A stretch of DNA of 64,000 nucleotides from the NCBI GenBank assembly GCA_031428675.1, contig JANOYC010000052.1:1-64000 (forward strand), in the 5' to 3' direction. The notes beneath the pieces are model-generated. The model was not told where the DNA came from. It worked only from the letters and a program-made list of their open reading frames with translations, and did not search any database. Position numbers and translations under genes: made by a program. This stretch comes from JANOYC01 sp031428675 (lineage in GTDB: Bacteria > Actinomycetota > Actinomycetes > Actinomycetales > Microbacteriaceae). Of the stretch, positions 59,038 to 64,000 are shown one piece after another. Every line of letters begins with the position of its first letter. Within the stretch, counting starts at the first letter, position 1.

Positions 59038-59655
59038 TCAGGCTGCGCGGCGCACCGTGGCGAGGAACCGCTCGTGGAAGCGGAGGTCGTTGGTGACCTC
59101 GGGGTGGAAGGACGTTCCCAGCAGGTTGCCCTGCTCCACGGCCACGATTCGTCCGTCGGGCAGCGAGCCGAGCACAGTCACGCCCGGTCCCGCCGACTCG
59201 ACGATGGGCGCGCGGATAAACACCGCGCGCACTGCTTCGTCTCCGATGTCGGGCATGTCGATGTCGAGCTCGAACGACTCGGTCTGCGACCCGAATGCGT
59301 TCCGGCGAACAATCACGTCGAGCCCACCGAGGCTCTGCTGCCCGGAAATCGAGTTGAGTACACGGTCGGCGAGCATGATAAGACCTGCGCAGGTGCCATA
59401 AACGGGCAGTCCTCCCGCGATCGCGTCGCGCAGCGGGTCGGCTAGGCCGAAAGTGCGGCTGAGCTTGTCCATGACGCTCGATTCACCACCCGGGATGACG
59501 AGGCCGCCGATTGTGGCAAGTTCCTCGGGCCGCCGCACCGGTATCGCCTCGGCCCCAAGTCTCGTGAGCACAGACATGTGCTCACGAAAATCGCCCTGAA
59601 GCGCGAGGACACCGACGCGCGGGGCCGACTGTGCGGAAGGCGTGCTACCAGCCAC
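59038..59655 (-). CDS. pdxT: PLP synthase glutaminase subunit PdxT
   Basis: Provides ammonia to PdxS for vitamin B6 synthesis. The 205-residue amidotransferase has GGESS at 57-61, the nucleophile C89 in YGTCAG and the H184/E186 pair in SFHPEVT. The GTG start overlaps pdxS by 11 bases. It is the last gene before the 446-base gap. Confidence 0.96.
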   Translation of the reverse strand: MAGSTPSAQSAPRVGVLALQGDFREHMSVLTRLGAEAIPVRRPEELATIGGLVIPGGESSVMDKLSRTFGLADPLRDAIAGGLPVYGTCAGLIMLADRVLNSISGQQSLGGLDVIVRRNAFGSQTESFELDIDMPDIGDEAVRAVFIRAPIVESAGPGVTVLGSLPDGRIVAVEQGNLLGTSFHPEVTNDLRFHERFLATVRRAA

Positions 59656-60544
59656 GTTCGGAGAGTCGATGGGGAGCGGCGAGGTCAGTGACGTTTATGC
59701 CGACCATCGCCTCGCCGAGCCCACGAGACACCTCAGTGATTACCGACGGGTCGTCGTAGAACGTCGTCGCCTTCACGATGGCGGCCGCGCGCTGTTCCGG
59801 ATTGCCCGACTTGAAGATGCCCGAGCCCACGAACACTCCGTCGGCTCCGAGTTGCATCATGAGTGCTGCGTCGGCGGGAGTTGCGACTCCGCCAGCGGTG
59901 AACAGCACAACCGGAAGTTTGCCGGTGCGAGCGACCTCGCGCACGAGTTCGTAGGGGGCCTGAAGTTCTTTGGCCGCTACGTAGAGTTCGTCGGCAGATT
60001 TCGCTGTGAGCGCCGCAATCTCACCCCGGATGGTGCGGATGTGCTTGGTCGCCTCTGACACATCGCCGGTGCCGGCCTCACCCTTGGAACGCACCATCGC
60101 AGCGCCCTCGGTGATGCGACGCAACGCCTCGCCCAGGTTTGTCGCCCCGCAGACGAAGGGAACGGTGAAGTTCCACTTGTCGATGTGGTTCACGTAGTCG
60201 GCCGGGCTCAGAACCTCAGACTCATCGATGTAGTCAACTCCGAGCGACTGCAATACCTGCGCTTCGACGAAGTGGCCGATGCGCGCCTTCGCCATCACCG
60301 GGATCGACACCTCGGCGATGATCGAGTCGATCAAATCGGGGTCGCTCATGCGGGCGACGCCACCTTGCGATCGAATGTCGGCCGGCACTCGCTCGAGCGC
60401 CATGACCGCGACGGCCCCAGCATCCTCGGCAATGCGTGCCTGCGCTGCGGTCACGACGTCCATGATGACGCCGCCCTTCAGCATCTCGGCGAGGCCGCGC
60501 TTCACCCGGCTGGTTCCTAGTTCGGTCGTGCTGCTGTCGCTCAT
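59645..60544 (-). CDS. pdxS: Pyridoxal 5'-phosphate synthase subunit PdxS
   Basis: Makes PLP from ribose 5-phosphate, glyceraldehyde 3-phosphate and ammonia. The 299-residue barrel has the substrate aspartate D29 (IMDV), the Schiff-base lysine K86 in [10 protein letters not shown], and later GEAGTGDV. The ATG at 60544 is chosen over a TTG three codons upstream. It follows the HIT gene by 24 bases. Confidence 0.97.
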   Translation of the reverse strand: MSDSSTTELGTSRVKRGLAEMLKGGVIMDVVTAAQARIAEDAGAVAVMALERVPADIRSQGGVARMSDPDLIDSIIAEVSIPVMAKARIGHFVEAQVLQSLGVDYIDESEVLSPADYVNHIDKWNFTVPFVCGATNLGEALRRITEGAAMVRSKGEAGTGDVSEATKHIRTIRGEIAALTAKSADELYVAAKELQAPYELVREVARTGKLPVVLFTAGGVATPADAALMMQLGADGVFVGSGIFKSGNPEQRAAAIVKATTFYDDPSVITEVSRGLGEAMVGINVTDLAAPHRLSERGW

Positions 60545-60568
60545 GGTGCTCAATTCTACTGTCGGTAC

Positions 60569-61141
60569 TTACTGATGGTCGGGGTGCGGCCAGGCCGCGG
60601 CAATGCTGTCACGCACATCGCCGAGCAAGGTGGGGATTGCTTTTGTGCCCGCGATGATGGGGAAGAAATTCGAATCGAGTGCCCACCTCGGAACGATGTG
60701 CTGGTGCAGGTGTTCGGCGATGCCGGCTCCGGCAATGCGCCCCTGGTTCATGCCGATGTTGAATCCATGGCATTTGGATGTCTCGGTCAGCACCCGCATG
60801 GCCGTTTGCGTGAGACTGCCGATTTCTGCAACCTCTTCCGGCGTTGCTTCGTCATACAGTGCGACGTGGCGGTATGGGCAGACGAGCAGGTGCCCGCTGT
60901 TGTACGGGTAGAGGTTCAGCAAGACATAGGCGTGAGTGCCGCGAGCGACGATCAGGCCCTGCTCGTCGGACATCCCGGGCGCGACGCAGAACGGGCATTC
61001 GTGCGCCTTCGGCATCTGCCCGTTCTGTATGTAGGCGATGCGGTGTGGCGTCCACAACCGTTGAAAGGCGTCGGGGATTGCGGCGAACTGCTCCGCGGAC
61101 TCCGCATCGGGATAGTCGGCGCCGTCGATGTCACGCGCCAT
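60569..61141 (-). CDS. HIT family nucleotide hydrolase/phosphorylase
   Basis: Histidine triad protein related to mycobacterial diadenosine tetraphosphate phosphorylase, found next to thrS. The 190-residue product has CPFC at 49-52 and the active-site HLHQHIV at 144-150. Its ATG overlaps the thrS stop by one base. Substrate is inferred. Confidence 0.94.
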   Translation of the reverse strand: MARDIDGADYPDAESAEQFAAIPDAFQRLWTPHRIAYIQNGQMPKAHECPFCVAPGMSDEQGLIVARGTHAYVLLNLYPYNSGHLLVCPYRHVALYDEATPEEVAEIGSLTQTAMRVLTETSKCHGFNIGMNQGRIAGAGIAEHLHQHIVPRWALDSNFFPIIAGTKAIPTLLGDVRDSIAAAWPHPDHQ

Positions 61142-63087
61142 CAGACCTGCGCCTTGGTCGCGATCGCTTCGGTGATGCGACGGATGGCTTCGTCGATCTC
61201 GACGCCATTGTCTTGAGTGCCGTCGCGGAACCGAAAACTCACTGTCCCGGCAGCCATGTCGGATTCCCCCGCGATGAGTTGGAAGGGCACCTTGTCTTTC
61301 GCGTGCGTGCGGATCTTCTTCTGCATCCGCTCACTCGATGCGTCGAGCGTTGCGCGAACTCCCGCCGCTTTGAGCTTCGCAACGATCTCGCCAAGGTAGT
61401 CCTCGTAGGCTTCGGCAACGGGGATGCCGACAACTTGCACCGGCGACAGCCAGACCGGGAACGCACCGGCGTAGTGCTCCGTGAGCACTCCGAAGAATCG
61501 CTCGATTGAGCCGAAGAGCGCGCGGTGGATCATGACCGGACGCTGGCGCGACCCATCGGGCGCGGTGTACTCCAGGTCGAACCGCTCGGGCAAGTTGAAG
61601 TCGAGTTGCACCGTCGACATCTGCCAGGTGCGACCGATAGCGTCGCGCGCCTGCACCGAGATCTTCGGGCCGTAGAAAGCGGCGCCGCCCGGATCAGGCA
61701 CCAATTCGAGGCCGGATTCGGTGGCGACGGTGCGAAGCGTGTCGGTTGCCTCATCCCACATCGCGTCGTCGCCTACGAACTTGTCGGGGTTCTTGGTGGA
61801 CAGCTCCAGGTAGAAGTCGTTCAGGCCGTAATCCCGTAGCAGGTCGAGAACGAACTGCAACGTGGTCGCAAGCTCGTCCTTCATTCGTTCTTTCGTCGTG
61901 AAGATGTGAGCGTCATCCTGCGTCATGCCGCGCACGCGCGTGAGCCCGTGGATCACTCCCGATTTCTCATTGCGATATACCGTGCCGAACTCGAACATGC
62001 GAAGCGGCAGGTCGCGGTAGGAACGCGCGTTCGAGCGGTAGATCAGGATGTGGAACGGGCAGTTCATCGGCTTGAGGTAGTAGTTTGCGCCCTGACGGGT
62101 GATCTCTCCCTCTTCGTTGCGAGCCTCATCGAGGTGCATCGCAGGAAACATCCCGTCTTCGTACCAGTCGAGGTGCCCGGAGGTCTCGAAGAGGTGGGAT
62201 TTCGTGATGTGCGGTGTGTAGACGAATTCGTAGCCGGCCTGTTCGTGCTTGAGACGCGAATAGTCCTCCATCTGGCGCCGGATGATGCCGCCTTTCGGAT
62301 GGAAGACGGCGAGCCCCGAACCGATCTCGTCGGGAAAGCTGAACAAGTCGAGCTCAGAACCGAGTCGGCGATGATCGCGTTTGTGAGCCTCTTCGAGGCG
62401 TTCCAAGTATGCGCGCAGCTCGTCTTTCGTCGGCCACGCGGTGCCGTAGATGCGCTGCAGTTGCTTGTTCTTCTCCGAACCGCGCCAGTAGGCGGCTGCC
62501 ACGCGCATCAGCTTCGACGCATTGCCGATCATGCGCGTGTTCGGCAAATGTGGACCGCGGCACAAATCGAACCAGATGACCTCCCCGGTCTTCGGGTCTG
62601 TGTTCTCGTACACCGTCAGTTCAGCGCCGCCTACTTCGACCGACTCGTTGTCGTCGCCGCCTTTGATGCCGATCAACTCGAGCTTGTAGGGCTCGCTTGC
62701 GAGCAACTCCCGTGCTTCGGCGTCACTGACCACGCGTCGACCGAAGCGCTGACCCTGGCGGATGATGCGGTCCATGCCCTTTTCGATCGCCTTGAGATCG
62801 TCGGGGGTGAATGGCTCGACGACGTCGAAATCGTAGTAAAAACCATCGGTGACGGGCGGGCCGATGCCGAGCTTGGCATCCGGATTTATCTGTTGCACGG
62901 CTTGAGCGAGTACATGTGCTGCGGAGTGGCGCAGGATTGCCAATCCGTCTTCGGATCCGATGGCTACCGGCTCGACAGTGTCGTTCTCCGACACGCTCGC
63001 GGCGAGGTCTCGCAGTTCACCATTGACGCGCATCGCCACCGTGGTGCGGTCGGGAAACAGCTCGAAACCGGTCTGCGAAGTGCTCAT
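61141..63087 (-). CDS. thrS: Threonyl-tRNA synthetase
   Basis: Charges tRNA-Thr. The 648-residue class II enzyme has an N-terminal TGS domain, an editing domain with HSAAHVLA, the catalytic core with the zinc cysteine in LKPMNCPFH, and a C-terminal anticodon domain. An in-frame start 99 bases upstream reads through leader sequence and is not used; the ATG at 63087 gives the family N-terminus. Confidence 0.97.
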   Translation of the reverse strand: MSTSQTGFELFPDRTTVAMRVNGELRDLAASVSENDTVEPVAIGSEDGLAILRHSAAHVLAQAVQQINPDAKLGIGPPVTDGFYYDFDVVEPFTPDDLKAIEKGMDRIIRQGQRFGRRVVSDAEARELLASEPYKLELIGIKGGDDNESVEVGGAELTVYENTDPKTGEVIWFDLCRGPHLPNTRMIGNASKLMRVAAAYWRGSEKNKQLQRIYGTAWPTKDELRAYLERLEEAHKRDHRRLGSELDLFSFPDEIGSGLAVFHPKGGIIRRQMEDYSRLKHEQAGYEFVYTPHITKSHLFETSGHLDWYEDGMFPAMHLDEARNEEGEITRQGANYYLKPMNCPFHILIYRSNARSYRDLPLRMFEFGTVYRNEKSGVIHGLTRVRGMTQDDAHIFTTKERMKDELATTLQFVLDLLRDYGLNDFYLELSTKNPDKFVGDDAMWDEATDTLRTVATESGLELVPDPGGAAFYGPKISVQARDAIGRTWQMSTVQLDFNLPERFDLEYTAPDGSRQRPVMIHRALFGSIERFFGVLTEHYAGAFPVWLSPVQVVGIPVAEAYEDYLGEIVAKLKAAGVRATLDASSERMQKKIRTHAKDKVPFQLIAGESDMAAGTVSFRFRDGTQDNGVEIDEAIRRITEAIATKAQV

Positions 63088-63154
63088 TCGTATAACTTTA
63101 CTGCCGCGAAAGGTGGCGCTCGACGCGATCGGAGCGTAACCTGAGCCAAGCTTC

Positions 63155-63199
63155 AGATCCCCGCTACTCACTGCTCCCCCGGCCATGAGACGGGGATCT
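63155..63199 (-). promoter_or_regulatory. Inverted repeat upstream of thrS
   Basis: A perfect 9-base arm pair (AGATCCCCG and CGGGGATCT) around a 27-base loop, 67 bases upstream of the thrS start. If transcribed it is a leader hairpin. No T-box consensus (UGGNACCGCG) is seen. Confidence 0.4.
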
Positions 63200-63243
63200 T
63201 CTCTTTAATCCGCACCGGTCACTGTTCTGCCATGACACGGCGA

Positions 63244-63279
63244 ATCGCCAGCTATCCGGATAACCGGACGGCTGGCGAT
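63244..63279 (-). terminator. Terminator after the secreted-protein gene
   Basis: Nine-base-pair outer stem (ATCGCCAGC and GCTGGCGAT) with a 5-base-pair inner stem (TCCGG and CCGGA), 14 bases past the stop of the secreted-protein gene and pointing toward thrS. There is no T-tract. Confidence 0.7.
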
Positions 63280-63292
63280 CGCGTGTGATGGG

Positions 63293-63709
63293 TTAGAAAA
63301 CCTCGTCGGGAACCAGCTCTTCGACCACCGGAGTGGTGTGGGTGTCGTCCTCGGCGTACCCACTGGGGACATTGCAATTGTTCGCGAGGATATTCGCGTT
63401 CTGCAGGTTGAGACCCGCGAACGTGCCGACCGCCTTGCCAACGGAATAGCTGAACGCGGGGATGATGTCGCGCTCGTCCTGGTGCTTGCTGTGCGCGTTG
63501 ACGACGGCGGCCTTGTCGGTCGTGATGACAACGTAGGGGTTGGTCGTGCTGCCGGTTGCGTGGCAGTAGGTGACCTGGTTGGTGCCGTCGACCGGCTGGG
63601 ACGCGGATGCGGAACCAGCCGCCCCCAACGCGCCAAGGGCGACAAATGGGATTGCTGCGATTATTGCAATGAATCGGGCGCGGGTACGCCCCTGGGTTGA
63701 ATTCATCAT
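63293..63709 (-). CDS. Small secreted protein with CHATG...HxxHQ...DIIP signature
   Basis: A 138-residue exported protein. An Arg-containing n-region, a hydrophobic core (about residues 13-31) and ASAS form a Sec signal peptide with likely cleavage near residue 36. The mature part has YCHATGSTTNPYVVIT, NAHSKHQDERDIIPAFSY and a second cysteine in NNCNVPSG. The same CHATG/HxxHQ/DIIP pattern occurs in several uncharacterised secreted actinobacterial proteins. The start (ATG ATG) has an AAGGAG ribosome binding site. Function is unknown. Confidence 0.85.
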   Translation of the reverse strand: MMNSTQGRTRARFIAIIAAIPFVALGALGAAGSASASQPVDGTNQVTYCHATGSTTNPYVVITTDKAAVVNAHSKHQDERDIIPAFSYSVGKAVGTFAGLNLQNANILANNCNVPSGYAEDDTHTTPVVEELVPDEVF

Positions 63710-63947
63710 GAAGTGACTCTCCTTTCGGGTCAGAGAATTGCCACACCAATATTCGAGCAGTCCCCCGAAAGGCGGACAAGCAAACGCGCGCCCCCATTTG
63801 CCTGGCCTCGGCCCCCAATGAGAGGCACAAAGGCTCACCTCACGCCCCCGCGAGGGAGTGCGGCCGCCGAGGCAATCCGTCTGAGCGGCCGCTCCGAACG
63901 AAGACGGAAGGCAGAATCTCTGCCGCTCAATGACGAAGGAGTCAATC
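63710..63947. other. Divergent intergenic region of the two secreted-protein genes
   Basis: 238 bases between oppositely directed starts. It holds several CCCCC tracts and two copies of the 8-base palindrome GCGGCCGC (63860-63867 and 63885-63892, 25 bases apart), the second inside GAGCGGCCGCTC. No promoter hexamers could be assigned with confidence. Confidence 0.6.
63935..63941 (+). promoter_or_regulatory. Ribosome binding site of the partial gene at the right edge
   Basis: GAAGGAG, six bases before the GTG at 63948. It supports a real gene that is cut by the window end. Confidence 0.7.
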
Positions 63948-64000
63948 GTGAAACGAAATTCGGTAGTGGGGATCAGTGCCTCGGCATTGCTCATTCTTCT
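63948..64000 (+). CDS. Start of a probable exported protein (cut by window end)
   Basis: GTG start with a strong GAAGGAG ribosome binding site. The 17 visible residues (Lys-Arg-Asn followed by VVGISASALLIL) look like the start of a signal peptide or lipoprotein leader. It is divergent from the CHATG protein gene. The rest lies outside the window, so the product cannot be named. Confidence 0.65.
   Translation, partial: MKRNSVVGISASALLIL

Noticed and set aside
63088..63292. T-box riboswitch upstream of thrS
   Set aside because: No UGGNACCGCG-type antiterminator sequence or specifier stem could be found; only a simple inverted repeat.

Overview
The window is a GC-rich actinobacterial chromosome segment, most likely from a Microbacteriaceae member. 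This is inferred from gene order and protein variants: long mycobacterial-type PyrF, a PriA homologue with no ATPase motifs, guanylate kinase with an mIHF-like N-terminal domain, CoaBC with PAMH, an HGxxPAAW protein inside the trp cluster, and thrS-HIT-pdxS-pdxT-yebC-ruvCAB-yajC-secDF-relA and ruvX-mltG-aroECKBQ-efp-nusB-pyr blocks. No rRNA, tRNA, CRISPR array, prophage or insertion sequence was seen. Almost every gene is on the minus strand, so blocks are best read from high to low coordinates. Starts were chosen from domain boundaries, ribosome binding sites and stop/start overlaps.

Right end (about 63.3-64 kb): a small secreted protein with a CHATG/HxxHQ/DIIP signature faces the start of a second probably exported protein that runs off the window. 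52-63 kb: thrS, HIT hydrolase, pdxS, pdxT, yebC, ruvC, ruvA, ruvB, yajC, secD, secF and the stringent-response enzyme rsh (translation, vitamin B6, Holliday junction repair, protein export). 47-49.9 kb: a plus-strand island (cyclophilin, DUF349 protein, orphan 183-residue protein). 41-47 kb: rarA, rpsD, a small membrane protein, alaS, ruvX. 35-41 kb: mltG, shikimate pathway aroE-aroC-aroK-aroB-aroQ, efp, nusB.

24.7-34.3 kb: a tight pyrimidine operon pyrR-pyrB-pyrC-(PH-like membrane protein)-carA-carB-pyrF followed by gmk. Every junction overlaps by 1-8 bases. A near-perfect PyrR recognition loop lies just upstream of the pyrR ribosome binding site, which points to translational autoregulation. 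16-24.7 kb: rpoZ, coaBC, metK, priA-like, fmt, rsmB, rpe, FKBP. 8-16.4 kb: hisE-hisG-hisF-hisI run directly into trpE, two membrane proteins, trpC-trpB-trpA and lgt. 0-7.6 kb: gltB-gltD and pyk.

The coding content is mostly conserved core genome. The best candidates for something undescribed lie in the gaps. Three elements of exactly 89 bp share 16-base inverted ends built on GCGAAATTCAGGC but have divergent interiors; one lies between aroQ and aroB and two lie in the 446-base gap between pdxT and yebC. A fourth gap, between pyrR and nusB, holds a different 66-base near-perfect hairpin next to a hexamer repeat.
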